Positions 23,413-34,634 of a DNA stretch of 64,000 nucleotides are shown here, piece by piece (the first letter of the stretch is position 1; each line of letters opens with the position of its first letter). Origin of the DNA: Ctena decussata (Eukaryota; Mollusca; Bivalvia; Lucinida; Lucinidae); contig OZ022506.1 of the NCBI GenBank assembly GCA_963989385.1, positions 65,297,434-65,361,433 of the forward strand, read 5' to 3'. The position numbers and the translations under genes were made by a program. The notes beneath the pieces were generated by a model, which saw only the letters and a list, made by a program, of their open reading frames with translations, did no database searches and was not told where the DNA came from.

Positions 23413-23780
23413 TGTTGTTTTTCCTTTCTTGTATACAGTGAAACCTCATTCTAATGCACTTACAAATATAACGCGACGTCTGATTGGATAACGTAAAAAA
23501 TTTGCGACAGTATATTCTGTGATATACTGTTGCAAACCCTACGTCATTTAGAAACCTTGCTTCTCATTGGCTGGCGCATAGTTTTATGCAGCTGAAAGCG
23601 CTTGCTATGGGTGCAAAGTAGCACTCTTTTATGTCGCAGTAAAACGAAATTTCCGACCATAAAACCGACGATTTACCTACCCAAATTACAATTTTGAATA
23701 CAGTTATCCCCTAATTTGTTGTTTTTCCTTTCTTGTATATAGTGAAACCTCATTTGTTGTTTTTCCTTTCTTGTATACAG
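23413..23780 (+). promoter_or_regulatory. Triplicated 3' splice-acceptor sequence
   Basis: TGTTGTTTTTCCTTTCTTGT followed by ATACAG or ATATAG occurs at 23413-23438, 23717-23742 and 23755-23780. The third copy is directly before the BTB exon. Copies 2 and 3 are a 38-bp tandem duplication. Between copies 1 and 2 lies about 280 bp that looks inserted, with a 30-bp palindrome near 23503-23535. Use of copy 2 in phase 0 would meet TGA at once. Confidence 0.8.
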
Positions 23781-25035
23781 GACTGTGACACGTTACTTTT
23801 GGAATCTTCAGCATATTCATCACAGATGTTGAAAGCATTTCATACAATGCAAAAGGAGGAAAAATATTGTGATGTTCACCTTGTGACTCCTTTGAAGATA
23901 TTTCCTCTTCATAGAATAATAGTAATGGCCACTGCACCATCATTATTGAATATACAACAGCCAAGTATGAATAACAAATATATTGTATATGTTATGAATG
24001 TTGTACCGTCAGTCATTGAGGCCGTGATACACTTTATGTATACAGGTGAATTGAAAGTGAAAAAGTCTGAAGCTTCGCTAATGAAAACTTTTTGTGAAAC
24101 TTTAGAGCTCAGAAGTGCTCTTGAATTACTCATGAGCTATTCAGAGCAACCACGAGCAGCTTCAGATAGTCGCAAGGAAGATGAATGGATATCGGATTCA
24201 GTAAATGCTTCTATCATTGAGGGAAAAGATAAATCGGCCAAGGAAGAAAATCTAAGTGATAAGTCAAATGTTTTAAAAAAAGGAAATGTTACTGAAAGTT
24301 CTATGGTATCCAAACCAATGCCAGCCAGACTAACGCAATCCCTTGTGGAGAAGAAAGAAACTAACAGTCACTTGAAAAGTTTAATTTTAAAATCAAAATC
24401 TAATGAACAAAATGTAAATATTCAGAAAAGGATGCACAATAATTTAAAGAGGGTAAACACATCATCTCTTTCATGTAAAGACAAAAGACAAGAACTTAAA
24501 CATAAAAACTTTAAAGGATCAGGAAGTAATAATAGCGAAAAGAGAGGAGAAGTCAATAAAAAGTCAAAAGATTCAAACAGTAGTAGTGGAGAGAGTGAAA
24601 AGGTACGTAAAAAGCCAATTGAATCAAATAGTGATAATGGAAAAGAGACAGAGAAAATCCATAAAATGACCGAAGATTCAAACTGTAGTAGTGGAGAGGG
24701 TGAAAAAGTATGTAAAAAGTTGATGGAATCAAATAGTGATAATGGAAAAGTGACAGAGAAAAAACATAGAATGACCAAAGATTCAAATAGTAGTAGTGGA
24801 GAGAGTGAAAAAGTATGTGAAAAGTCGATATTTGGAAAAGAGGTAGGGAAAATCCACAGAATGACCAAAGAATCAAACAGTGCTAAAGAAGGCAGAAAAC
24901 GCTTGCGTAAGAGAAAATATAAAAGAAAGAAAGCTCCTAGACTGTTTGATCCAGAATGTGATCATAATTATGCAATACCCGGTGGTAAAAAACATATTAT
25001 TATTGTTGGTAATCCAGCTGTAAATGGAAGAGATG
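23781..25035 (+). CDS. BTB zinc-finger gene, BTB/POZ and linker exon
   Basis: Encodes about 418 residues, phase 0 in, phase 1 out (donor GTGAGT at 25036). Numbering from ATG 19595, residues 30-140 form a BTB/POZ fold: KYCDVHLV with Asp50, FPLHRIIVMATAP with His63, and AVIHFMYTGEL around 106. BTB domains dimerise and recruit co-repressors or cullin-3. The linker is Ser/Lys/Glu-rich and holds two and a half to three tandem 35-residue repeats (SNSSSGESEKV...ESNSDNGK, about 24570-24870). A basic cluster (GRKRLRKRKYKRKK) that probably is a nuclear localisation signal comes near the end. The antisense frames are shadows. Confidence 0.9.
24565..24880 (+). repeat. Coding minisatellite in the BTB-ZF linker
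   Basis: 105-bp units, two full and one shortened by about 15 bp, encode a 35-residue Ser/Lys/Glu-rich repeat. The period is a multiple of three, so the frame is kept. Copy number may vary between alleles. Confidence 0.85.
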
Positions 25036-25439
25036 GTGAGTAGAGAGAAAATTCAGGTTTCTTTTATGCTTTCCAGACGAATATAGAGATTTCTCAATGA
25101 AACAAATCTTGATAAACAGTAAAAGACAAAAATTCTCTTATTCACTCAGTGGATTTTTACTGTTATTTTTTCTTTTTTGTAAGATTCATCTGATTTAGTT
25201 ATTGATAATTGGCTGAAACCAGTGAAATGTCAGAAATTGCTCGACATTCGATCACATGCTGTGATGATATTCACGACGTCACTTATAGCGCTTTCATACT
25301 TGTTTACAGTGCATATTTTACCTAATAAATATCTGCACTCCACCGAATGCGCACCTAGGAGAAAAGCTGATTTTCTATGATGATAATTATTGATTGAAAA
25401 GAGCCAAATTGTTGTGGTTGTGAGCATAAAAGAAACAGG

Positions 25440-25610
25440 AAATTTGATTTTTTTTTCTTTCAGTATCAGATAGAATTTTATTTCACTCATGATAAAACTA
25501 GATCAGAGTGCTATTTTTACTTATGGCTATGCAACTAGTGAAAATAGTGCTATTGGTGTTTATCTGGTGAAATAAAATTTGATCTTTCACTGAAAAAAAA
25601 ATCAAATATC
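25440..25610. mobile_element. MITE-like inverted repeat in intron
   Basis: AATTTGATTTTTTTTTCTTTCAG...TTTTATTTCAC is mirrored by GTGAAATAAAATTTGATCTTTCACTGAAAAAAAAATCAAAT. It ends about 40 bp before the next exon. Confidence 0.7.
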
Positions 25611-25649
25611 CTCTATGACTTCTACTGTTCTAAAAAGTGATCACTGCAG

Positions 25650-26104
25650 CAGATGAGGAAACAAGACTTGTTTGCACTGTTTGTAAGAAAAGATTTCTTG
25701 CAGAAAGAAATCTACGGCTACATATGATTAGAATACATGAGATAGATGAGGATAAAGATAAGTTTCAGGTCTTAAGATGCAACTTATGCAGCTATAAAGT
25801 TTTTAGAACACAGAAACGGCTTGCTCAGCATATGATAAATGATCATGGAGTAACAGATACCAAGTATACAAAGATTGCAAGGAAAGTTACTTGCCGAACA
25901 TGTCAGTATGTGTCAAGTACTTATCGAGGACGGCTACGGCATGAATACGTTAAACATGGTGTTCAGTACAACTATGGACTGAAGGTTGCTTTCCGGTGTT
26001 CTGTATGTGGGAAAGTTTTGTCGTCAAGTAAGAGACTGAAACTCCATCAAATGAAATACCACGGCCTGAAGAGAAAAGTGATGACATGCCCATGTACGTT
26101 TGAG
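25650..26104 (+). CDS. BTB zinc-finger gene, zinc fingers 1-4 and start of 5
   Basis: The acceptor CACTGCAG precedes 25650 and the donor GTAAGT follows at 26105. Phase 1 in matches the previous exon (G plus CA gives Ala); phase 0 out. Four C2H2 fingers, all with HxxxxH: LVCTVCKKRF..HMIRIH (Cx2Cx12H), LRCNLC..HMINDH (x13), VTCRTC..HEYVKH and FRCSVCGK..HQMKYH. The exon ends after CPCTFE, giving the first Cys of finger 5, which the exon at 38953 completes. These fingers would bind DNA. Confidence 0.92.
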
Positions 26105-26164
26105 GTAAGTTTGGGGTTGTGGTTGGGCCATGGTGCTGGTTATAACTTCCAGTGCCAGGGCGTC

Positions 26165-27265
26165 CTACTTATTATACCCCTACCGAAAGGTTCGGGGGAT
26201 ATAGTGATGAGCCTGGCATCTGTTTGTCTGTCCGACCATCTGTCTGTCTAACTGTCTGTCTGTAAATATTTTCTTGTCATATATCTTGAATACCCTGTGG
26301 AATATTTTGATGATATTTCACAGGTCATGACGATGTGTCACATAAAAAAATGGCAACTCCTGCTGTCATTGTCCTTTTTGAGTTATTTCCCCTTTGGTGA
26401 TTTTCTGGCAGATTCATGTCCGTTCTATAACTTGAATACCCTTGCAGATATGTAGAACAGGTCATGACGATGTGTGGCGAACAAGATTGACACCTTTTGC
26501 TTTCTTTCTTTTTTTTGAGTTATTCCCCCTGATGGTTTTAGGTATGATTTCAGGTCTGCTTTGTAACTTGAATACCTTTTGAAATATTTTTCTTGATACG
26601 TCACAGATATGTAGAACAGGTCATGATGCTGTGTTGCAAACAAGAATGACAACTCTTACTTTGTTACTTTTTTAGTTATCTCCCCTTGGTGGTTTTAGCT
26701 GTGATATCATGTCCGCTCTATTTCTTGAATACCTTTTGAAATGTTTTCATGATACTTGACAGATATGTAGAACAGGTCATGACAATGTGTCGAGAACAAG
26801 AATGACAATTCTTGCTTTCTTCCTTTTTGAGCTATTTCCCCTTTGTGGTTTTAGGTGTGCACTCCATAACTTAAATACCCTTTGAAATATTTTCATGATA
26901 CTTTACAGATATGCAGATTATGTCATGACAGTTTGTCTCATACAGGAATGACAGCTCTTGCATTCATACATTTCGAGTTATTTCCCTTTTGAAGTTTAAG
27001 CTGCAGTTTGTGTCTCTGCTCCATGTCTGCATGACCTGGGCCTGCCCCACAATTTTAATACCCTTATAACTTTTAGAATATTGATGATCATGTCATGATA
27101 GCGTATCAGTGTTCCTAGCCCTCTGTGACCCCACAGCATCCGAATTGATTGTTTATTTTTTGTTTTATTGAGGTATGAAGGAAACCCCAAAGTGCACATT
27201 GTAGTTCTTCATACAAAAGAGTTCACAAGGTTTTATGCTCCCCCCCCCCCATCAGCATGACCGAG
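26165..27265. repeat. Modular element, ATACCCCTACCGAAAGG type
   Basis: Starts TTATACCCCTACCGAAAGGTTCGGGGGATATAG and a GTCTGTCTGTC leader. It has about five modules of about 150 bp with TAACTTGAATACCCTTTGAAAT, ATATGTAGAACAGGTCATGA and GAGTTATTTCCCC. It fades out near a C-run at 27240. Confidence 0.8.
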
Positions 27266-27700
27266 TGTTCATAGACTATTGTTCCAGACTTCTGGTCATG
27301 CGTGGAAGTTATTACATATGTCTGGCCATACGTCCGTGATCCTGTTAGACTCAGGTTAAATTTTTTTGCAACAGGTAGATTTCAGGGTTCCTATTATAGG
27401 CTATTTGCTGTCTATAAAACAGGTCATTTTGCAGATTTTCTCTTCTATTACTGGTGATAAAACTTTTTGTTCTCCACTTGTATTGTCAAACTAATACATA
27501 ACTTGAAACTGACTTTCAGAATTTTATCTTGTCGATATTTGCTTTTGTCTATTAAATCCTTTACAAAAATTTACAAAATTTTCAGCTTAATTAAAGGCAA
27601 ACAATAATTTAATGTATATAAGCAATGCCCATATTATACAGATAAATTAATCCTATTCATCACCAATCAATTCTCTTTGCAACCGAAAAATAAGTCAACT
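27266..27700. other. Intron sequence, nothing recognised
   Basis: Contains a short stretch (CCTGTTAGACTCAGGTTAAA, GGTAGATTTCAGGGTTCCTA) shared with the modules at 36800 and 57080, otherwise unassigned. Confidence 0.4.
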
Positions 27701-28502
27701 TCATTTTTATTTAGATGAAAAGATTAACAGGTATACACGTGCCATTTAGTAACTCTGTACAATAAACATACAATTGACATAGATAAATATGGACCATTCT
27801 AAGGCTGTAACATAAATATAAGTGGGATAGAATGGCTGCAACTTTGCCCGTACTCCTGATGTTCAGGTTATCGGCATTAGAAAGCGCAAATACTATTGGC
27901 AGCATACCTGACTAGTTTTGTCCAATAGTGTGGACTTCATCAGAGGATTTACAGCCTGCTTATGAGGCGATCTGCTCAGTATTTATAGCATCAGGGCGCC
28001 GGTGTACCGGCGCCAATTGTGACGTCATCTCCGGCCCCTGTGGCCGGTTTTGTTTGGTGTATCACGTGACTGGCGCTGAGGAACTGGTGGGAAGATCACA
28101 CCGGCCCCCGGGGGCCGTAGACATGAATTACCGCCATATTGCCATTGTTACCCGACGAAATCACGTCCAAGTGTTGTCATGAGAACCAGCGACATATGCG
28201 TCGCCATTATTGTCCGTTACAGAGTGATACTCGTCAGCAGTAACTTGTGGCTTAGTTTTTGACAAAATTGCAATAATAGTGAGCGATAGTAAAGTAACAC
28301 CCTTTCAGCTGTGGTTTCATGCAGACCTATTTTCGATCTGTCTTATCATGTCAATTTGCAATTTGCGATATTCACATATAAATGTAGGTATACGACTTCT
28401 CAAGCTTTTTTACTCAGAAAAACACGTCACCACAATGAAAGTATTAAGCTTTTCTATCGGTCGCATATTCTCGCGGTAAATTGGAGTGGAAATCAAGTTT
28501 GA
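27700..28502 (-). mobile_element. Penelope-like non-coding element, copy A, with promoter motifs and hammerhead
   Basis: Minus-strand copy of the unit also seen at 34042-36488. On the minus strand: AACTTGATTTCCACTCC start, a conserved body, TGACGTCA (28020-28027), the GC palindrome GGCGCCGGTGTACCGGCGCC (27995-28014), a TATA motif (27980-27987) and a hammerhead motif (27899-27959). No RT or GIY-YIG frame is present, so it is non-autonomous or a fragment. Assignment to Penelope-like elements rests on the hammerhead type and tandem arrangement. Confidence 0.65.
27899..27959 (-). ncRNA. Type I hammerhead ribozyme motif, probably inactive
   Basis: On the minus strand: CTGATGA, an extra A, stem II GTCC/GGAC, AAAA in place of GAAA, then stem III ACT/AGT and the cleavage triplet GTC. 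Stem I pairs CCT/AGG inside and GCAG/CTGC outside an internal loop. The change at the first base of GAAA (G12, the general base) should abolish or strongly reduce cleavage. Confidence 0.8.
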
Positions 28503-29207
28503 AAAAACATAAGAAATTGTGGCTGCAAACTCCTATTTACTCAAGAATATAGATCCTGACAGCATGGGATATTAAGCTATTTGACTGGATTGTTTGTCAT
28601 TCCCGCCATGCTCGGCTTGAATATGCAAATGGCGTCAATTATAAGTCTTTCACCTTGACCCTTAGCTACTGATGTTCCATGCCGTCCAAATGGGGAATCC
28701 AATGACCTTGTGAGATTGCAAACGATTCAATCCTAACAGGAGGAGAAAATAATGACAACCAGTCATACCGATAGCACGCACACCACCATCTTATTCTCAA
28801 ATAACACACATATGTGAGAGAATGGGATTATGGGAGAAGCGTTATAAGACAGTCAACAATGTAGCTCGTCTGCATGTACACACATTTGAAAGAATAACCT
28901 GTCTTATATAGGAAGCCGACCGACGGCTGAGTGCATGCAATACGGGTACTGAAGATGACAGTTTTCATCTCGAAAGCAGTGATATGTAGGCACATGTAAC
29001 TCGCAATATTGCTTGTTTACCTATTCACTGCAATGCACAAACATTTAGGTTTTATTTAGACTTATAATTGACGCCGTTTGCATATTCAAGCCGAGCATGG
29101 CGGGAATGACAAACAATCCAATCAAATAGCTTAATATCCCATGCGGTCAGGATCTATATTCTTGAGTGAACTGGAGTTTGTAGCCACAATTTCTTATGTT
29201 TTTTTGG
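28503..29207. mobile_element. Related element with about 145-bp inverted ends
   Basis: The left end (AAAAAACATAAGAAATTGTGGC...GGCGTCAATTATAAG) is the inverse of 29062-29205. The interior (28640-29060) matches the body of the copies at 34719-35278. It abuts copy A at 28502, as units abut at 35278 and 36128. Confidence 0.7.
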
Positions 29208-29676
29208 CTTGCGCTCTCGGGCGCAAGCCAGTATTCAAGTGGTTTAGTGATACCTAGTTACTTTCGGAAGAAACGATAAGTGACGCTTAGTCGGAAAGTA
29301 CCAGGAGAGTGTGTACTGCAACGATTCGTTCTAAACTTTTTTTAGGGCCGCAATTAAGCCAAAGGGATCGGAAAGTTTGTTCCGGTTTGAGACAGCATTT
29401 CTTCATTATTTTCTTCACAGACATAACAAACAAAGACCTCGTCCGATATTGTCTATTTTTATCCATATCCAATTTGCCTCATTGACTAACAATAACAGAT
29501 GGAAACTTTATTCTAGTTTTGATAGTACATGTACTTTTTTTTTTTTTTTTAATATTTCCGTTTAAGAGCACGTTTTAATTTCTTTTACTAGTGCCTTGAA
29601 CTTGGCCACATTTCTTTTGCTTTTTTATAAACTGATTGCATAAAAAAATGAAACTCTGAATACAATGCAAAGTATT
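29208..29676. other. Intron sequence, nothing recognised
   Basis: A short hairpin GGCTTGCGCTCTCGGGCGCAAGCC sits at about 29206-29230, and there is a T-run at 29535-29550. No exon. Confidence 0.4.
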
Positions 29677-31305
29677 TATGCCCCCGTGACGATAGTCAGG
29701 GGGCATTTAGATTTGCCCCTGTCTGTCCGTCCGTCCGTCCGTTTGTCACACTTTTCGGTATAGAGTTTGTGTATGTAATCAATTCCTCCCACAGTTTTCA
29801 GTGGATCTTTTTCAAACTTCGCATTCATGTTGTGGACATATTGAAGATTGCATGTGGGTTTTTGTTGGAGCTAGAATTAATTTTGACAGAACTACGGCCT
29901 TTTGAACTTAGTCATTTTAGGCAAATTTTTGCATTGTAGGGTATGTAGTTTGTGTAATCAACTTCTCCCACAGTTTTCATAGGATCTTTTTCAAACCTTG
30001 CATACATGTTGTGGACATATTGAAGATGTGCATGTGGGTTTTTGTTGGAACTAGAATTTTTGAACTTAGTCATTTTAGGCAAACTTTTGCATTGTAGTTT
30101 ATGTAGTTTGTGTAATCAACTTCTCCCACAGTTTTCATAGGATCTTTTTCAAACCTTGCATACATGTTGTGGACATATTGAAGATGTGCATGTTGGTTTT
30201 TGCTGGAACTAGAATTGATTTTGACAGAATTATGGCCTTTTGAACTTAGTCATTTTAGGCAAATTTTTACATTTGTATGGTGTGGAGTTTGTGTATTCAA
30301 CTACTCCCTCAGTTTTCAATCGATCTTTTCCAAACTTCGCATACATGTTATGGACATATTGAAGATTGTATGTGGGTTTTTGTTGGAGCTAAAATTAATT
30401 TTGACAGAATTATAGCCTTTTGAACTTAGTCATTTTAGGCAAATTTTTGCATTGTAGGGTATGTAGTTTGTGTAATCAATTCCTCCCACAGTTTTCATAG
30501 GATCTTTTTCAAACCTTGCATACATGTTGTGGACATATTGAAGATGTGCATGTGGGTTTTTGTTGGAACTAGAAATGATTTTGACAGAATTATGGCCTTT
30601 TGAACTTAGTCATTTTAGGCATACTTTTGCATTGTAGGGTATGTAGTTTGTGTAATCAACTTCTCCCACAGTTTTCATAGGATCTTTTTCGAACCTTGCA
30701 TACATGTTGTGGACATATTGAAGATGTGCATGTTGGTTTTTGCTGGAACTAGAATTGATTTTGACAGAATTATGGCCTTTTGAACTTAGTCATATTAGGC
30801 AAATTTTTACATTTGTATGGTGTGGAGTTTGTGTATTCAACTACTCACTCAGTTTTCAATCGATCTTTTCCAAACTTTGCATACATGTTATGGACATATT
30901 GGAGATATGCATGTGGGGTTTTGTTGGAGCTAAAATTAATTTTGACAGAATTATAGCCTTTTGAACTTAGTCCATTTAGGCATATGTTTGCATTGTAGGG
31001 TAAGTACTTTGTGTAATTAACTCCTCCCACAATTTTCATTGGCTGTTTTTCAGACATTGGAGACTTGCTTTGGACATAGTGAAGATGTGCATGTTGGTTT
31101 TGATAGGTAAAAATAATTCTGAAGGAATCATGGACTTTTAAACTTAGTCATTTTGGGCTGCATTTTGCACTGTAGGGTATAAAGTTTTTGTAATGTTTTC
31201 AGTGGATTCTTTGTAAATAGCATTTGTGCTTGAAAGGTGCTTTAGGGATGTACACATGTCCTGTGACAGGTGCTGCACGGGGGCATCATTAGTGTCTAAC
31301 AGACA
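29677..31305. repeat. Modular element, GCCCCCGTGACGATAGTCAGGGGGC type
   Basis: A terminal hairpin and a GTCCGTCCGTCCGTCC leader are followed by about eight modules of about 180 bp (TTTTGAACTTAGTCATTTTAGG, TTCTCCCACAGTTTTCATAGG, CATGTTGTGGACATATTGAAG). The end is CACGGGGGCATCATTAGTGTC. Alternating module variants make an apparent 540-bp higher-order repeat (30200 and 30740 are near-identical). Confidence 0.88.
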
Positions 31306-32685
31306 CAATTTTCTAGTTGGCTTTGCATCCTAAGAAATATACCAAAACTTGTGTAAGAAACAGTGTTTATATATAGCTTAGCGCAAAGCATTAGCTTTTC
31401 CAAAAAAACCATGCAGCGGCGTCGCGAAACATAGGCCTTAGGGCATCGCATAATCTGACTAGTCAGAGCAGCCGGCATACTGTCCAGCGCCGATGCATTC
31501 ATTGGATCTGATCAGTCTTTTTCGGCATATGTATATTCTTCATCTTTCATGCTGAGGCTAGACTGATCAGACTGCGCTTATGCCGGAGTGGGCTGATCTG
31601 TGTATCAGTGTAAACTTTGAAAGAGCAGAGTTCAAATTTATTGTTTAAATTTAAAAACAAGCGCTTTTGACGATTTTCTTCCCATATCACATTTACTGAA
31701 AAAAAATGTATCCCATGTATCTGTGTGTGTGGCTTATATGTTCAACGGACCGTGTTATGTATGTAAAAGTCGGTAATGTCGGTGAGTAATTAACGCATAC
31801 GCATTGCAACTGGCATTTCCATGGCACAAAGCGATATATACTGACACGAAAAAGAAATGTCCGTTTTATAAGTTTCTGTATCTTATGAACCAATAAAGTT
31901 GTCAGCCAAAAGAATAAAACAAAATGTTTTCCGAACGTCTGAATCACATAAAACTGCGACCGTTTTAATGTTTGTCCATAACCACTAGGGCTATCGAACC
32001 TCATGTGAAAACAGCTTTTTTCATCCTCAGTAGCATTTTATTCACTAAAACATGAAACGTTTTACGTTAAACGACGGTCAGAAATGTCGTTAAACATAAA
32101 ACAACTTTAAAAAATCAAAAGCAGTTGATTAAATGAACAATAAAGCAGCCCGAAGTCTTTCATTAATGAAATTATCTCCCTTTAAATTAAATCAATAACG
32201 ATTTCAGAACTTCCATATCTCCATAGCCGCTCATCATTTTGAGGCCGTTTTTGTTTTAATTGGTTATTCTTGTGTACGACAATGGCAACATGCACCAGAA
32301 AACCAAAATTAAGGCAGAAATAAAAAATCGGAGTTCACTAAGTTCGGTTTTTATCACCCAATCTCTTACAGAACAGTAATCAAGTAATTTTGCAACCAAC
32401 ATTTCCCAAGCTGAGTTATGCATGTTCCAATGATGATGGCTAGAAATGAAATGTGTAGTAGTTCTATGCCATTGGCTTCCAAACGAATGGACCAACAAGG
32501 TACTGTCTGTGTGTATCTAAGCCAAGTCATGATCGACGTTTTGTGACGTCACTTAGCGTTACAGATTTATGCCAGTGACGATGACAGTGAGGAATTCATC
32601 TAGCACTCATAGAATTTCAGCAGCGTGTCTGCTCAGTGATGCTGGGATGTGCTGCGATCGTTAAAACATGAAGAACTAACTTAGA
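31306..32685. other. Intron sequence, mostly unassigned
   Basis: 31440-31620 has AGACTGATCAGACTGCGCTTATG-type sequence that recurs in other forms at 57780 and at the window end (CCCAGTCTGATCAG). From 31625 to 32685 I see no gene and no repeat. Confidence 0.4.
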
Positions 32686-32775
32686 TGGAGTTAGCTGCCC
32701 TTGTGCATCTTAAATATTCCTATAGGTTTACAATGTCTCTCAGGTGAGCAATTGTTGCCCTTTGGACTACTTGTT
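32686..32775. repeat. Tail fragment of the 146-bp-array element
   Basis: GGAGTTAGCTGCCCTTG...TTACAATGTCTCTCAGGTGAGCAATTGTTGCCCTTTGG...CTACTTG matches 1915-2004 and 6538-6628. Confidence 0.85.
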
Positions 32776-33779
32776 GTTTGGTGCATACCATAGCTAAATG
32801 ATGGACGTTATTGAAACAAAACACATGAATGAAATACCTGCATGTCTTAGTAATTAACATACACAAATGTCAAGCGGACGTTTCTTGTTTGTGTCAGTAT
32901 ATTATGGACACATTTTTAGCATCTGATAAATTTCCTATTGGCCATCAACGTGTTCATGAATAGCATGAACTGGAAGCCTCTTACAATGACACAGGTACAG
33001 AAAAGGGGGACAATTCAGAATTGTTAAAATCTGAAACTGCTAGGGATTCATTGACAGCTCTATGACAATGGAGGGGTTGGTTGGATGGTGCATTGATGCT
33101 GGGTATAACTTCCAGTGCCGGGGCGTTCTACTGATTTGGATGATAGTAGGTGCGGGTGGTGGTTGCATGGACACTTTTCTTGCTTTTATAACACTCTCTA
33201 ATGTTGCCTTCTTACTTCAGCTATACAAATATACAGAGAATTTTTTACACTCTTCGACGATTGCCTTAGATGAACCTATACTCGGCTGACGTTGTTCATA
33301 CATCCAAGAACAACAAGAACAACACACATTCATGCAATCTTACGCGTAAGCAACGTCATGGATAATTCAGCTAGATGATTGGCCGACGTAACGTTTGATA
33401 TATGTCATGTCATATTGACGGCTGCTGTACTTCATTACCAAACACGTTGGTTAATAACTATTTTTCGTCCTTTGCTTGGCGTTAAAATAGTCAGAACCTC
33501 GCGAATGAGTAACAAAATTGATGTAAAAACATAGCATACATATAAAAGATAAATTTCATTTGTCGGGAGTTCATGGAAATACGAACGCAATGGGTTCCGT
33601 GCTTTGTTGTTCCCAAATGGTGTAAAGCAAGTTATTGTCCCAAACAACAGCAGCATGCATTTTCTTCTCAGAGTGTCAAAATTTTGTTCCAGTCACTGCC
33701 ACTGATGCCACTTAAACCAAAAATAAACTTCAGTAAATATAAATTGGAAAACTGTTTTTTTTTTGTTTTGTTGTTGTTG

Positions 33780-33825
<46 letters not shown>

Positions 33826-34041
33826 AAATATTTCTTCAATTTGTTTTTCAAATAAATTCTACTCTTGTTTTTAATTACACCCGTAGATAGTGCCACCATT
33901 CAATAAGTTAGAAATTTAATACTTTGCTAAATAAAAGTTAGCAACAGAAAGTGCACCAACAATCGGGTTCACTTCAATAACAGCTCATGAAAATTTCACT
34001 GTCTTAGCTGGGCAAGCCTTCCTTTTAAAAGGAAATCTTAT
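32776..34041. other. Intron sequence with a (GT)n microsatellite
   Basis: 33763-33822 is (GTT)n then (GT)n, about 60 bp. A block near 33075-33135 (GGTATAACTTCCAGTGCCGGGGCGTTCTACT) also occurs at 26140-26165. No exon. Confidence 0.6.
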
Positions 34042-34505
34042 CAAACTTGATTTCCACTCCAATTTGCCGCGAGAATATGCAACCGATAGAACGCTTAATA
34101 CTTTCATTGTGGTGACATGTTTCTCTGAGTAAAAAACCTTAAAGTCCTATACCTACATTTTAGGTGAATATCGCAAATTGGCATGATAAGACAGATCGAA
34201 AATAGGTCTGCATGAAACTACAGTTGAAAGGGTGTTACTTTACTACCGCTCAGTATTAAGACACTTTGGTCAAAAACTAAGCCACAAGTTACTACCGACG
34301 AGTATCACTCTGAAACGGACAATAATGGCGACGCATATGTCGCTGGTTCTCATGACAACACTTGGACGAGATTTCGTCAGATAACAATGGCAAAATGGCG
34401 GTAATTCACGTCTACGGCCCCCGGGGACCGGAGGTGATCTTCCCACCGGTTCCTCAGCGCCGGTCACGTGATACAGCAAACAAAACCGGCCCCGGGGACC
34501 GGAGG

Positions 34506-34553
34506 TGACGTCACAATTGGCGCCGGTACACCGGTGCCCTTTTGCTATAAATA
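34506..34553 (+). promoter_or_regulatory. CRE and TATA motifs upstream of hammerhead B
   Basis: TGACGTCA at 34506-34513 and TATAAATA at 34546-34553. With usual TATA spacing, transcription would start near 34575, essentially at the first base of the ribozyme (34574). The same motifs sit in mirror position in copy A. Confidence 0.65.
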
Positions 34554-34573
34554 CTGAGCAGATCGCCTCATAA

Positions 34574-34634
34574 GCAGGCTGTAAATCCTCTGATGAAGTC
34601 CACACTATTCGACGAAACTAGTCAGGTATGCTGC
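34574..34634 (+). ncRNA. Type I hammerhead ribozyme, probably active
   Basis: CTGATGA plus an extra A, stem II GTC/GAC (3 bp), intact GAAA, stem III ACT/AGT, and cleavage after GTC at 34623. Stem I: inner CCT/AGG and outer GCAG/CTGC around an internal loop. All core residues are present. The extra A between CTGATGA and stem II is unusual. Confidence 0.82.

Noticed and set aside
24422..24876. Two minus-strand frames of 107-148 codons opposite the BTB linker
   Set aside because: They arise from the Ser/Lys-rich repeat read in antisense; no domain and no splice support.
33573..33827. Frame running into (GT)n
   Set aside because: Microsatellite translation; no exon signals.
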